Shown here piece by piece: positions 6,335-13,497 of a stretch of DNA of 13,497 nt. Every line of letters starts with the position of its first letter. The stretch's first letter is position 1. Made by a program: the position numbers and the translations under genes. The notes beneath the pieces were generated by a model, which was given only the letters and a program-made list of their open reading frames with translations, had not been told where the DNA came from and ran no database searches. Source of the DNA: Synergistaceae bacterium (GTDB lineage Bacteria; Synergistota; Synergistia; Synergistales; Aminobacteriaceae); the NCBI GenBank assembly GCA_031270755.1, contig JAISWV010000420.1, positions 1 through 13,497 of the forward strand, written 5' to 3'.

Positions 6335-6380
6335 CTCAGGGGGGCGGAGCTCGTTCGTCCAAAAGCGGACTCACTGGCCC
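6335..6380. repeat. GC-rich palindrome between livF and livJ
   Basis: CTCAGGGGGGCGGAGC (6335-6350) opens a stem whose other arm is GGCCCCCCCGAG (6369-6380), with an inner GTCC-AAAAGC-GGAC hairpin. On the minus strand a CTTTAATT tail follows, so it may stop or attenuate transcription leaving livF. Its first arm matches 15 of 16 bases of the arm at 4977-4992 in inverted orientation. A small adjoining ACCCC-TCA-GGGGT stem lies just beyond, near 6388-6401. Confidence 0.5.
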
Positions 6381-6419
6381 CCCCGAGACCCCTCAGGGGT
6401 AATTAACGGGGCCTACAAT

Positions 6420-7139
6420 TCATTTCGAGCCCAAATAGGCTTCCACCAAACGGGTATCTTGTATCAGCTCGGCTGCCGGGCCGTGGATGTGGATTTCTCC
6501 CACCTCCAGCACATAGCCGTAATCGGCGATCTTCAAAGTCTGCAGGGCGTTTTGTTCCACGATGACCACCGTCGTGCCCTCCTGCCGGATTTCGTCGATG
6601 ATGGCGAAGATATCGCGGACCACCAACGGCGCCAGGCCCAAAGACGGCTCGTCCAGCAGCAGGACCTTCGGATTGGCCATCATCGCGCGGGCAATGGCCA
6701 GCATTTGCAGCTCGCCTCCCGAGAGCGTATAGCTCATTTGTTTTTTCCGCTCCTGAAGGCGTGGAAAATACCGGTAACAACGTTCGAAACACCCTTCTAC
6801 CGTCTTCTTGTCGCGCACGGTGAAGGCCCCCACCTTCAGGTTCTCCTCCACCGTCAGATCGCCGAAAATCTGCCTTCCCTCCGGCGACTGGGTTATGCCC
6901 AGGGCCGCTATTTTCTCCGCGTCCATGTTGGTGATGTTGCGGTCGTAATAGAAAATTCGCCCCCCGGCGGCCGGGGTCAGGCCGGAGATCGTGCGCAGAA
7001 CGGAGGTCTTTCCGGCGCCGTTGGCCCCCAAAAGCGCCACCACCTGCCCCTCGGCGACGTCGATGTCGATTCCCTTCACGGCTTCGATGGCTCCGTAACG
7101 CACTTTCAAATCCTTTATGCTCAAAGCGGTTCTGTTCAT
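6420..7139 (-). CDS. livF: Branched-chain amino acid ABC transporter ATP-binding protein LivF
   Basis: 239 residues, the usual LivF length. The ATG at 7139 overlaps the livG stop by ATGA; a longer in-frame extension inside livG is discarded. Walker A GANGAGKT is at 38-45, the signature LSGGE at 139-143 and Walker B VLLLDEP at 159-165. The VEQN sequence after Walker B, in place of the H-loop His, is normal for LivF. It pairs with LivG to power amino-acid uptake through LivHM at the cytoplasmic face. Confidence 0.93.
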   Translation of the reverse strand: MNRTALSIKDLKVRYGAIEAVKGIDIDVAEGQVVALLGANGAGKTSVLRTISGLTPAAGGRIFYYDRNITNMDAEKIAALGITQSPEGRQIFGDLTVEENLKVGAFTVRDKKTVEGCFERCYRYFPRLQERKKQMSYTLSGGELQMLAIARAMMANPKVLLLDEPSLGLAPLVVRDIFAIIDEIRQEGTTVVIVEQNALQTLKIADYGYVLEVGEIHIHGPAAELIQDTRLVEAYLGSK

Positions 7140-7996
7140 GCCTCTTCCTCTCCGAGATAAGCTTCTTGCACCAGCTTGTTGCGTTTGATTTCCTCCGGGA
7201 CGTCGCAGGCCAGGAATTTGCCGAAAGAGATCGCGCAGATTCTGTCGCATACGCCCATGACGAGGCGCATGTCGTGCTCCACCAGAAGAATGGTGCAGTT
7301 GTAGGCGTCGCGTATCTGATAAATCGTCGAAGCCAGGTCCTGGGTTTCGCTGTCGTTCAGTCCGGCGGCCGGCTCGTCCAGGATGATCAAACGAGGATTT
7401 GCCATCAGAGTACGCGCCAGCTCCACTTTTTTCAGGACTCCGTAGGGCTGGCCGCCGGCGGGCAGGTCCTTCCGGTCGGCGATGCCCAAAAAGGCCAAGG
7501 CCTCTTCGGCTTTCCTCTGGAACACCCTTTCTTCGCGCCGAGCCCGGGGCAGTTTGAACGCCTGTTCGAAAATCGTGGCCTTGAAGTCGATGTGCGCGCC
7601 GATAAGGACGTTTTCCAGCAGCGACAGCTCTTTGATCACCTCGACGTTCTGAAAAGTGCGCACCAACCCCAAGCCGATGATGCTGTGCACAGGCTGCCCC
7701 ACTAAGTTGATCACGCTATCGCTTCCGTCTTTCCAGGTACGGAAGAAGACGTTGCCCTCGTCCGGCCTGTAAAACTGCGTGATACAGTTGAAGACGGTGG
7801 TTTTGCCCGCGCCGTTGGGGCCGATGAGGCCGAAGATTTCTCTTTTCTTGACGGCGAAACTCAGGTCGTCCACGGCCTTGAGTCCGCCGAAACTGATGGA
7901 AAGACGCTCCACCCGCAGCGCTTCCCCCTTCGCCAGAGTGTGGGTGGTGGTCTCGGGGTCCAGCGACAGGTCCATGAGGGGATCCACCATGCTCAT
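7136..7996 (-). CDS. livG: Branched-chain amino acid ABC transporter ATP-binding protein LivG
   Basis: 286 residues. Walker A GPNGAGKT is at 59-66, Walker B LIILDEP at 203-209 and the H-loop His at 241 (LLVEHDM). The signature region reads QPYGVLKKVELAR, the relaxed form common in LivG. About 25 residues precede the first conserved block, longer than usual. The ATG at 7996 overlaps the livM stop (ATGA) with AGGAGG only four bases away; the in-frame ATG at 7990 has better spacing and could be the real start. It ends in an ATGA overlap with livF. Confidence 0.93.
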   Translation of the reverse strand: MSMVDPLMDLSLDPETTTHTLAKGEALRVERLSISFGGLKAVDDLSFAVKKREIFGLIGPNGAGKTTVFNCITQFYRPDEGNVFFRTWKDGSDSVINLVGQPVHSIIGLGLVRTFQNVEVIKELSLLENVLIGAHIDFKATIFEQAFKLPRARREERVFQRKAEEALAFLGIADRKDLPAGGQPYGVLKKVELARTLMANPRLIILDEPAAGLNDSETQDLASTIYQIRDAYNCTILLVEHDMRLVMGVCDRICAISFGKFLACDVPEEIKRNKLVQEAYLGEEEA

Positions 7997-9048
7997 TCGG
8001 CCTCCTTTTCTTTTTTCTTCCCCTTAAAGGGGAGCGCCCTCTGCCATAAACCGGAAATACCCTGGGGAGCGAACATGACGACGACAATGATCAAAATGCC
8101 GTTGAAGATATAGGGCAGTCCATTGATTTTGCCCACAATCGGCAGGTTTTTGAGGATGAGGTCCGGCACGGCCCATACCACCAGGGTCCCGACAATGGTG
8201 CCGTAGATGGAGCGGAGACCTCCGATGACCACCGCCGCCAGCACGTAAAGAGAAAGGTTCAGGTTCCACACCGAAGGGTAGGAAAACTTGATGAAAAAGA
8301 CATACAGCACGCCAGAGAGAGCGGAATAGGCCGTGGCCAGAGAAAAAGCGATGAGGCGGTACTGCAGCAGGTTGACGCCCATGGCCTGGGCCGCCACCTC
8401 GCTGCCCCGCATTGCGTGAAGCGCGCGCCCTTTTTGCCCGTTCACGAGGCTGTGGGTCAGCATCATCACCAGAGTGAGCACCACCACCAGCAGGACATAG
8501 GTGGAGCTGCGGTTGAGGGCGTGCCCGAACAGAACGGGGTAGGAGACGCTCTTACCCTGCATTCCGCCTGTGATGGAGTCCGCCTGCTCGAAGCTTTTCA
8601 GCAGGATCTCCGACACGCACAGCGTGGCGATGGCCAGGTAAATGCCCTCTATGCGCAGGGAGATGAGCCCGATGAGGAGCCCCACGAGAGTGGGAATCAG
8701 AACGGCCGCCGTCAGAGCCGCCCAAAAGGACATTCCCATGTCTTTCGCGATGTAAGCGGCAATATAGGAGCCAAGGCCCATGAACCCGGCCGTTCCCAGG
8801 GAGATGAGGCCGGCGTAGCCCAGCAGGAGGTTCAGCCCCAAAGCCGCCACGGCGTACACCAGCACGTTGCCGATATAGTTCAGGGTGCTGCTCTTCATCA
8901 AGCCCGAGCTGGAAAAAAGCGGCAGCGTGGAGAGGAGCAGGCCGAAGAGGACGAAGCCCAGGTAGGGATTTTTCCATTTCCACAGCGCGGGTTTTGGGTT
9001 CGCGAGAGGCGAATCGTTCGTTTCATTCCTTCCGTTTCTTCCATTCAT
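7993..9048 (-). CDS. livM: Branched-chain amino acid ABC transporter permease LivM
   Basis: 351 residues from the ATG at 9048, preferred over the in-frame GTG at 9057 because AAGGGG lies about eight bases upstream. About nine or ten hydrophobic segments are visible. Family blocks include LNLLLGYAGLISLGTAGFMGLG near residues 76-97, RIEGIYLAIATL, and AMRGSEVAAQAMGVN, the cytoplasmic loop that contacts the ATPases. The basic tail FKGKKKEKEAE is cytosolic. It forms the membrane channel with LivH. The gene begins 12 bp after livH and overlaps livG by four bases. Confidence 0.92.
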   Translation of the reverse strand: MNGRNGRNETNDSPLANPKPALWKWKNPYLGFVLFGLLLSTLPLFSSSGLMKSSTLNYIGNVLVYAVAALGLNLLLGYAGLISLGTAGFMGLGSYIAAYIAKDMGMSFWAALTAAVLIPTLVGLLIGLISLRIEGIYLAIATLCVSEILLKSFEQADSITGGMQGKSVSYPVLFGHALNRSSTYVLLVVVLTLVMMLTHSLVNGQKGRALHAMRGSEVAAQAMGVNLLQYRLIAFSLATAYSALSGVLYVFFIKFSYPSVWNLNLSLYVLAAVVIGGLRSIYGTIVGTLVVWAVPDLILKNLPIVGKINGLPYIFNGILIIVVVMFAPQGISGLWQRALPFKGKKKEKEAE

Positions 9049-9060
9049 TGAACGCACCCC

Positions 9061-9948
9061 TTACACTTTCTTGACGAATTTTTTGCCGATGAGCCCGTTG
9101 GGGCGGAAGATGAGGAAGATGAGGATGAGCAGGTACATGATCTGCTCGCCCCATATGGAGCTGACGTAGTACACCAGGAAGTTGCGCCCCACTCCGATGA
9201 TGTAGGCGCCCAGCACCGGGCCGTAGAAGGTCTGAAAGCCGCCCAGCACGCACCCGAACAGGGCGTTCACCTGAACGGCATCCATCAAGCTGGTGGTCAC
9301 CGTGGTGGTGGGGGCGATCATCACCCCGGAGAGACAGCCCAGCACCCCGGCCAGAGCCCACGCCGCCAGAGTCACCCGCCTGGTGGGCACGCCCATCAAA
9401 CGGGCCACGGGTTCGTTGGAGGCCGTGGTTCGCACGGCCAAGCCCATTTTTGTCTTTTGCAGCACGTAAAACAAGATCCCCATCAGCACCAGGCCCAGGC
9501 TGATGTTAAGCACGGCGTTGTGAGAAATGGACGCAATCCCGAAATTGAAGTCTCCGCTTTGAAGAAAGCGGGGCAGCGACAGGGGATCCACGCCGAACAA
9601 CATGGGCGCCAGGCCGAGGAAGACCATGATGAGCCCCAAAGTGATGATCTGCTTGGCCAGGGGCGACACTTTTTTGGTGTGACGGATGATGAGGAAATCC
9701 ACCAAAAACCCCATGCCTATGGCGGCGGCGATGCCGCAAAGAGTGGAAGCCCACAGCGGAAGACGGAAGGACAAAAACACGTAGGTGACCACGAAGGTGT
9801 TGAACATGCCCAGGGAACCCTGAGCGAAATGCATGAGATTGCTGGTACGGTAAATGACGATGATGCCCAAAGCAGCCAGGGCGTATACGCTGCCGGTCTC
9901 CAAACTGCGCATGAACAATTGCAGGACGGTTCCCAACTCGTTGCTCAC
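9061..9948 (-). CDS. livH: Branched-chain amino acid ABC transporter permease LivH
   Basis: 295 residues from a GTG at 9948, chosen because AGGGGGGG lies just upstream and because the product then starts MSNELGTVLQLFMRSLETGS, as LivH proteins do. A longer frame back to a TTG at 10062 adds 38 residues unlike the family. About eight membrane segments follow. Characteristic blocks are GSVYALAALGIIVIYRTSNL and the loop VRTTASNEPVARLMGV, which resembles the coupling helix of LivH. It pairs with LivM. The GTG overlaps the stop of a 51-codon leader ORF (GTGA), suggesting coupled translation. It is first in the liv operon. Confidence 0.92.
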   Translation of the reverse strand: MSNELGTVLQLFMRSLETGSVYALAALGIIVIYRTSNLMHFAQGSLGMFNTFVVTYVFLSFRLPLWASTLCGIAAAIGMGFLVDFLIIRHTKKVSPLAKQIITLGLIMVFLGLAPMLFGVDPLSLPRFLQSGDFNFGIASISHNAVLNISLGLVLMGILFYVLQKTKMGLAVRTTASNEPVARLMGVPTRRVTLAAWALAGVLGCLSGVMIAPTTTVTTSLMDAVQVNALFGCVLGGFQTFYGPVLGAYIIGVGRNFLVYYVSSIWGEQIMYLLILIFLIFRPNGLIGKKFVKKV

Positions 9949-10100
9949 AATGCCCCCCCTCTCGAGCGCAAAAGCTCCCGAAGCTCCCATCGCGTTCTTT
10001 TCATATTCAAAGATACTTTCTTTAAAGACATCCTCAAATTTGAAAACCCACTCGAAAAACAAGGACCTTCCGCTCGGTTCATCGATGACGATATTGTCAT
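9945..10100 (-). CDS. 51-residue leader ORF upstream of livH
   Basis: The ATG at 10100 has AGGAGAGG six bases upstream. The frame runs 51 codons and stops in a GTGA overlap with the livH GTG. The peptide starts MTISSSMNRAEGPC and ends RWELRELLRSRGGAL; it is basic and Ser/Arg-rich, with several Leu but no run of branched-chain codons. It may be a coupling leader or attenuator peptide, or only a coincidental frame in a 220-nt leader. I recognise no family. Confidence 0.35.
   Translation of the reverse strand: MTISSSMNRAEGPCFSSGFSNLRMSLKKVSLNMKRTRWELRELLRSRGGAL
10085..10100. promoter_or_regulatory. Second ATGAC-N6-GTCAT dyad over leader ORF start
   Basis: ATGAC (10085-10089) and GTCAT (10096-10100) repeat the core of the palindrome at 10260-10281 with the same six-base spacing. 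It covers the start codon of the leader ORF, about 70 nt into the liv transcript. Confidence 0.4.
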
Positions 10101-10175
10101 TTTATCCTCTCCTTCATTTGCGCTGCGCCCTAAAATATTCAAAAGCGGTACGGTTCTACAGGAAAGTGTAAAGCA

Positions 10176-10204
10176 ATTATAACCGTCATTTTCTTAGTTG
10201 GCAA
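10176..10204 (-). promoter_or_regulatory. Sigma70 promoter of the liv operon
   Basis: On the minus strand TTGCCA (10204-10199) and TATAAT (10181-10176) are 17 bp apart, a near-consensus promoter. Transcription should start near 10169, leaving about 220 nt of leader before livH. The spacer contains one ATGAC half-site (10189-10185). Confidence 0.7.
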
Positions 10205-10223
10205 TAACCTGACGTTTATTTTC

Positions 10224-10252
10224 TTGAAAACATCAATTAGGCCTGTTATACT
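10224..10252 (+). promoter_or_regulatory. Sigma70 promoter of the KAS III/CoA-transferase operon
   Basis: TTGAAA (10224-10229) and TATACT (10247-10252) are 17 bp apart, with TGT before the -10 box forming an extended -10. Transcription should start near 10259, just at the palindrome at 10260-10281. Confidence 0.75.
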
Positions 10253-10259
10253 AAAACAT

Positions 10260-10281
10260 ATTATGACAATTATGTCATAAT
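10260..10281. promoter_or_regulatory. Operator-like palindrome at the plus-strand transcription start
   Basis: ATTATGAC (10260-10267) and GTCATAAT (10274-10281) are perfect 8-bp inverted arms around six bases. A second, overlapping dyad CAATTATG-T-CATAATTG spans 10267-10283. The position at +1 suits a repressor site. The 5-N6-5 geometry is like that of CRP/FNR-family sites, though the bases differ from E. coli CRP. Confidence 0.55.
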
Positions 10282-10326
10282 TGGACTCGAATTTCACATG
10301 AATCTGCAAGAAAGGGGATTTGTAGG

Positions 10327-11352
10327 GTGGAAAAAGAGCAAGTCGGCATTCTGGGTTACGGATTGTATCTGCCCCAGCGGGTCATGACCGCGAAGGAGAT
10401 ATCGGAGGCGACGAAGGGTGTGTGGAGCGAGGGCGCTGTGATCGAAAAACTGGGTGTCGTCAAGAAGACGATACCGGGGCCGGACGACGGCACTCAAGAA
10501 ATGGGGGCGCGCGCCGCCCAAGAGGCGTTGAAAAGCACGGGGCTGGACCCGAAAGAAATCGACGTGATCCTCTGCATGGGCGAAGAGTGGAAAGAGTATC
10601 CGCTCACGACTTCGGCGCTGTATATCCAGGACAAGATCGGCGCGGTGAACGCATGGGGCATCGACGTGGCGAACCGCTGCTGCACCACCTGTACCGCCAT
10701 CAAAATGGCCAAGGACATGCTGAGCGCGGACGGCGAGATCAAAACCGCCCTGATCGCCGGAGGCTACCGCAACGGCGATTTTGTCGACTACACCGACAAG
10801 GACATGAGCATGATGTACAACCTGTCGGCCGGCGGCGGCGCGTTGATCCTGCAAAAGGGCATGGATAAAAACCTGGTTCTGGGAAGTCACGTCATGGCCG
10901 ACGGTTCCCTGGCCCGGGACGCCGGCGTGGAGATCGGCGGCACCGCCAAGCCCTTCACGCCCGACAACGTCGAGGAGGGCTACAAGTCCCTGCGCGTCAT
11001 GAACCCCGGGCACATGAAGGCCCGATTGAACGAAGTGAGCGTCTCGAACTGGTATCGCTGTATCGACGAGAGCCTGCGCAAAAGCGGCGGCCTCTCCCGA
11101 AAGGACATCGGCTACCTCGCCATCCTGCATTTCAAACGGAGCCAGCATTTGTCCATGATCGCGGAACTGGGCCTCGAACCCGAGCAAAGCTTTTACTTGG
11201 AGGACTACGGGCACATGGGGCAGATCGACCAAATTCTCTCTCTGGCGCTGGGGATCCAGCAGGGAAAGATCAAAGACGGCACACTGGTGACCATGATCGC
11301 GGCCGGCATCGGTTACGTATGGGCCTCCACCTGCGTGCGCTGGGGCAAATGA
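10327..11352 (+). CDS. KAS III-like (FabH-fold) thiolase-superfamily enzyme
   Basis: 341 residues from a GTG at 10327, with AGGGG eight bases upstream. The chain has the KAS III layout (GILGYGLYLPQRVMTAKEI at the start). Cys118 in DVANRCCTTCTAI lines up with the acyl-carrying Cys112 of E. coli FabH (DVAAACAGF), and His268 in ILHFKRS with its His244. The third triad member, Asn274 in FabH (YGNTSAA), is replaced by His296 in YGHMGQIDQ. The enzyme should therefore form a Cys acyl-thioester, but decarboxylative condensation may be altered; acyl transfer, condensation with another donor, or thiolytic cleavage are possible. Its operon with a CoA-transferase and beside a Liv transporter argues for catabolism rather than fatty-acid synthesis. 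Exact reaction unknown. Confidence 0.75.
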   Translation: MEKEQVGILGYGLYLPQRVMTAKEISEATKGVWSEGAVIEKLGVVKKTIPGPDDGTQEMGARAAQEALKSTGLDPKEIDVILCMGEEWKEYPLTTSALYIQDKIGAVNAWGIDVANRCCTTCTAIKMAKDMLSADGEIKTALIAGGYRNGDFVDYTDKDMSMMYNLSAGGGALILQKGMDKNLVLGSHVMADGSLARDAGVEIGGTAKPFTPDNVEEGYKSLRVMNPGHMKARLNEVSVSNWYRCIDESLRKSGGLSRKDIGYLAILHFKRSQHLSMIAELGLEPEQSFYLEDYGHMGQIDQILSLALGIQQGKIKDGTLVTMIAAGIGYVWASTCVRWGK

Positions 11353-11397
11353 CCCCCGTCAATCCGGATCGAATCGAATCGAGAAAGGACGACTCCG

Positions 11398-12711
11398 ATG
11401 TTTGATTATAGTGCAAAAAAAATTTCGGTGGAACAGGCGCTGAGTATGGTGAAATCGGGCGACAACATCACGGTGGGCATGGCGGGGGCGGAACCGGTGG
11501 AATTCTTCAGCCGTCTTCACACCATCGCGGACCGGGTGGAAGACGTCACCATCACCAGTTGTCTTTCCACCGTCTCCGGTGAATACCTTTCGGAAAAATA
11601 TCTGGAAAAAGCTTTCAAGCTGGACTCCTGGTTCTACTCCCCTATCCTGCGCAAACTGCACAAGACCGGCAGGGTTTCTTTCATTCCCAATCACCTGCAC
11701 TTCGCGGGTTCCAAGCGCAACTTCCACAAAAAGGCGAACATCTTCATCTGCTCGGCCTCGATGCCGGAGGAGGACGGCCGCATCCGTTTTTCCTGCGGCA
11801 ACGTCTACGAAGAGGAGGTCGCGAAGAAGGCCGACCTCGTCATTTTGGAAATCACCCCTAACGTGCCCCGCAGCTTCGGCGACAACTTCCTGGAATGGGG
11901 TGACGTGGACCACGTGGTGGAGTGCGGCTACTTCCTCCCCACCATTCCCGACGTACCGCCCAACGAAAAAGACCGGGAGATCGGCAGGCATATTGCCGGG
12001 CTCATCAACGACGGCGACTGCATTCAGGTGGGGATCGGAGGTATCCCCAACGCCGTCTGCGAATTTTTGGCCGAAAAAAAAGACCTGGGCATCCACACCG
12101 AGATGATGACCACCGGCATCATGAACTTGATGAGAAAAGGCGTGGTGAACGGCAGCAGAAAGCAAATGAACCCGGGCAAGGTGGTTTGCGCCTTCGCCCT
12201 GGGCAGCCAGGAGATGTACGAGTTCATGCACGAAAACCCGGACATCTTGGTGAGCCGCGGCAGCTGGGTCAATGACCCCTATGTCATCGCCGGCAACGAC
12301 AGCCAAGTGAGCATCAACACGTCGGTGGAGGTGGACCTGACGGGGCAGTGCTGCAGCGAGAGTGTGGGACCGCTGCAGATCTCCGGGACCGGGGGCCAGA
12401 GCGACACCGCCATCGGCGCTCAGAGAAGCAAAAATGGGCGCAGCATCATTGCGCTGTACAGCACGGCCATGGTGAAAAAACCGGAGAGCGGCGAAAAAGA
12501 AGAGGTGTCGAAGATCGTTCCGATGCTCCGCCAAGGCGCCGCGGTCTCCCTTTCCCGCAACGACGTGGATTGGGTCGCCACCGAATACGGCGCCGTCAGT
12601 TTACGAGGAACCACGCTGCGGGAGCGCGCCGAACTCCTGATCTCCATCGCGCATCCGAAGTTCCGGGAAGAGCTGCGGGCCGCCGCGAAAGACCTGCAAT
12701 ATTGGCTTTAG
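11398..12711 (+). CDS. 4-hydroxybutyrate/acetyl-CoA-transferase family CoA-transferase
   Basis: 437 residues, close to the 438 of 4-hydroxybutyrate CoA-transferase (AbfT). AAAGGA lies eight bases before the ATG. It is a two-lobed acetyl-CoA hydrolase/transferase family protein. Glu235 in the GIHTEMMTTG block matches the catalytic Glu that forms the glutamyl-CoA intermediate (Glu238 in AbfT). Other blocks are GIGGIPNAV at 213-221 and ISGTGGQSDTAIGA at 328-341, with the usual CoA-binding glycines. It should swap CoA between acetyl-CoA (or similar) and a carboxylate, activating or releasing a pathway acid without ATP. It begins 45 bp after the KAS III-like gene and precedes an alpha/beta hydrolase by 14 bp, so one operon is likely. 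Acid substrate not predictable. Confidence 0.88.
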   Translation: MFDYSAKKISVEQALSMVKSGDNITVGMAGAEPVEFFSRLHTIADRVEDVTITSCLSTVSGEYLSEKYLEKAFKLDSWFYSPILRKLHKTGRVSFIPNHLHFAGSKRNFHKKANIFICSASMPEEDGRIRFSCGNVYEEEVAKKADLVILEITPNVPRSFGDNFLEWGDVDHVVECGYFLPTIPDVPPNEKDREIGRHIAGLINDGDCIQVGIGGIPNAVCEFLAEKKDLGIHTEMMTTGIMNLMRKGVVNGSRKQMNPGKVVCAFALGSQEMYEFMHENPDILVSRGSWVNDPYVIAGNDSQVSINTSVEVDLTGQCCSESVGPLQISGTGGQSDTAIGAQRSKNGRSIIALYSTAMVKKPESGEKEEVSKIVPMLRQGAAVSLSRNDVDWVATEYGAVSLRGTTLRERAELLISIAHPKFREELRAAAKDLQYWL

Positions 12712-12725
12712 TGCCCGGGGCTCAC

Positions 12726-13497
12726 ATGGCGACGTTCACCTTCGACAAGCGCACAATATATTATGAGGATGCGGGCCAGGGCGAGCCTTTGTTGATATTG
12801 AACGGGGTTTTTATGTCCTGCGCCTCATGGGAGGCGTTTGTGCCCGCTTTCACGGCAAAAAACCGATTGCTTCTGCTGGACTTCCCGGATCAGGGCAAGA
12901 GCGAAAAAATGGAGGGAGAGTACACGCTCTCCGCCCAGATGGACGTGGTGCTCGCGCTGCTGGACGAAATGGGTTTGAAATCGGTCAACCTGATGGGCAT
13001 CAGCTACGGCGGCGAGGTGGCCATGAAGGCGGCCGCCCGTCACCCGGAAAAGGTGAAGAAGCTGATCTTATCGAACACGGCGGCGTATACGTCCAAGTGG
13101 CTGCGGGACATCGGCCATTCCTGGGAGTACGCCTGCCGAACTCACGATGGCCGGCAGTTTTTCAAGACCTGTATCCCCATCGTCTACTCTCCACAATTTT
13201 ATGAAAAAAACTATTCATGGGCCTCGGCCCGAGAGGATCTGTTCGTGAAACACTTCGCTCCCGAGGTTTACGACGCCTTCGGACGGCTGATCCGCAGTGC
13301 CGAAACCCACGACGAGCGCGGAAATTTGAGCGCCATCACGGCGCCGACCCTGGTCATTTCGTCCGAGTACGATTTCGTCACCCCCTTGTACCAACAAAAG
13401 GAGCTGGCGGAGGCAATCCCCAGCGCGAGCCACGTGGTCGTACAGGGCGCAGGGCACGCGGTGATGTACGAGAAACTCGCCGAGTTCGTTTCTCTGG
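12726..13497 (+). CDS. Alpha/beta hydrolase (partial, cut by right edge)
   Basis: 257 codons are visible from the ATG at 12726, 14 bp after the CoA-transferase stop; only a weak ribosome site is seen. The alpha/beta hydrolase core is clear: an oxyanion-region motif LNGVFMSCASW near 25-35, LDFPDQGKS at 51-59, the nucleophile elbow GISYGG at 91-96 (Ser93), the acid Asp216 in SSEYDFVTP and His244 in GAGHAVMYE. The catalytic triad is therefore complete and only the C-terminal end is missing. It is cytosolic, with no signal peptide. Relatives include esterases, lactonases and C-C bond hydrolases; operon position suggests hydrolysis of a thioester, ester or diketone intermediate of the same pathway. 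Confidence 0.85.
   Translation, partial: MATFTFDKRTIYYEDAGQGEPLLILNGVFMSCASWEAFVPAFTAKNRLLLLDFPDQGKSEKMEGEYTLSAQMDVVLALLDEMGLKSVNLMGISYGGEVAMKAAARHPEKVKKLILSNTAAYTSKWLRDIGHSWEYACRTHDGRQFFKTCIPIVYSPQFYEKNYSWASAREDLFVKHFAPEVYDAFGRLIRSAETHDERGNLSAITAPTLVISSEYDFVTPLYQQKELAEAIPSASHVVVQGAGHAVMYEKLAEFVSL

Larger units (their letters stand above)
9949..10326. promoter_or_regulatory. Divergent regulatory region between liv operon and KAS III/CoA-transferase operon
   Basis: These 378 bp separate two divergent operons. They hold a strong promoter in each direction, two ATGAC-N6-GTCAT dyads and a leader ORF. The arrangement suggests that uptake and catabolic genes answer to the same regulator. No regulator gene lies in the window. 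Confidence 0.7.

Noticed and set aside
9949..10062. N-terminal extension of LivH starting at a TTG
   Set aside because: The added 38 residues are unlike LivH N-termini and no ribosome site precedes the TTG; the GTG at 9948 has one.
10294..11232. 312-codon open frame on the minus strand
   Set aside because: Antisense shadow of the KAS III-like gene; no recognisable domain, and it would run into the divergent promoter region.
11359..12534. 391-codon open frame on the minus strand
   Set aside because: It is the antisense shadow of the CoA-transferase, with His/Ala/Val-rich composition and no family motifs.

Overview
The window looks like a piece of a Synergistota (Synergistetes) chromosome. 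The main clue is a minus-strand fragment at 4488-4847. It ends in a Pro-Glu-rich spacer, a GGGGC motif, a hydrophobic stretch and a basic tail, which is the layout of the Synerg-CTERM sorting signal known from that phylum. A complete Liv-type amino-acid ABC transporter beside CoA-handling enzymes fits the amino-acid-fermenting lifestyle of the group. Genus and species cannot be told from the sequence.

Left part (1-4900) is accessory and partly decayed. On the minus strand, a shortened reverse transcriptase (1108-782) that keeps YMDD and GNQTSQ overlaps by ATGA a secreted DUF6273-like, lectin-fold-type protein (785 to beyond base 1). This resembles a diversity-generating retroelement (DGR) or related RT locus whose RT has lost its N-terminus and an internal block. 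About 660 bp without a large gene follow. They hold a good minus-strand promoter and a 33-codon ORF. On the plus strand come an exported PheC-like protein (cyclohexadienyl dehydratase or amino-acid-binding fold), a macro domain fused to an HTH-like C-terminal domain, a VWA protein, and a 23-codon stub with the start of an ADP-ribosylglycohydrolase. A perfect hairpin then separates these from the convergent Synerg-CTERM fragment.

Right part (5041-13497) is intact and organised. On the minus strand lies livH-livM-livG-livF-livJ, with ATGA overlaps at livM/livG and livG/livF. A 146 bp gap with a GC-rich palindrome precedes livJ, and a related palindrome follows livJ. Divergently on the plus strand lie a KAS III-like thiolase-fold enzyme, a 4-hydroxybutyrate/acetyl-CoA-transferase family protein, and an alpha/beta hydrolase cut by the right edge. 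The 378 bp between the two operons carry near-consensus sigma70 promoters facing both ways, two ATGAC-N6-GTCAT dyads, and a 51-codon leader ORF whose stop overlaps the livH GTG start.

Taken together, the right part reads as one regulated uptake-and-catabolism unit: import of a small amino or carboxylic acid, CoA activation, acyl-transfer or C-C bond chemistry by the KAS III-like enzyme, and hydrolysis. The substrate is not identifiable from sequence. The left part shows macro/VWA/ADP-ribosylation genes and an RT/lectin locus, both partly eroded.
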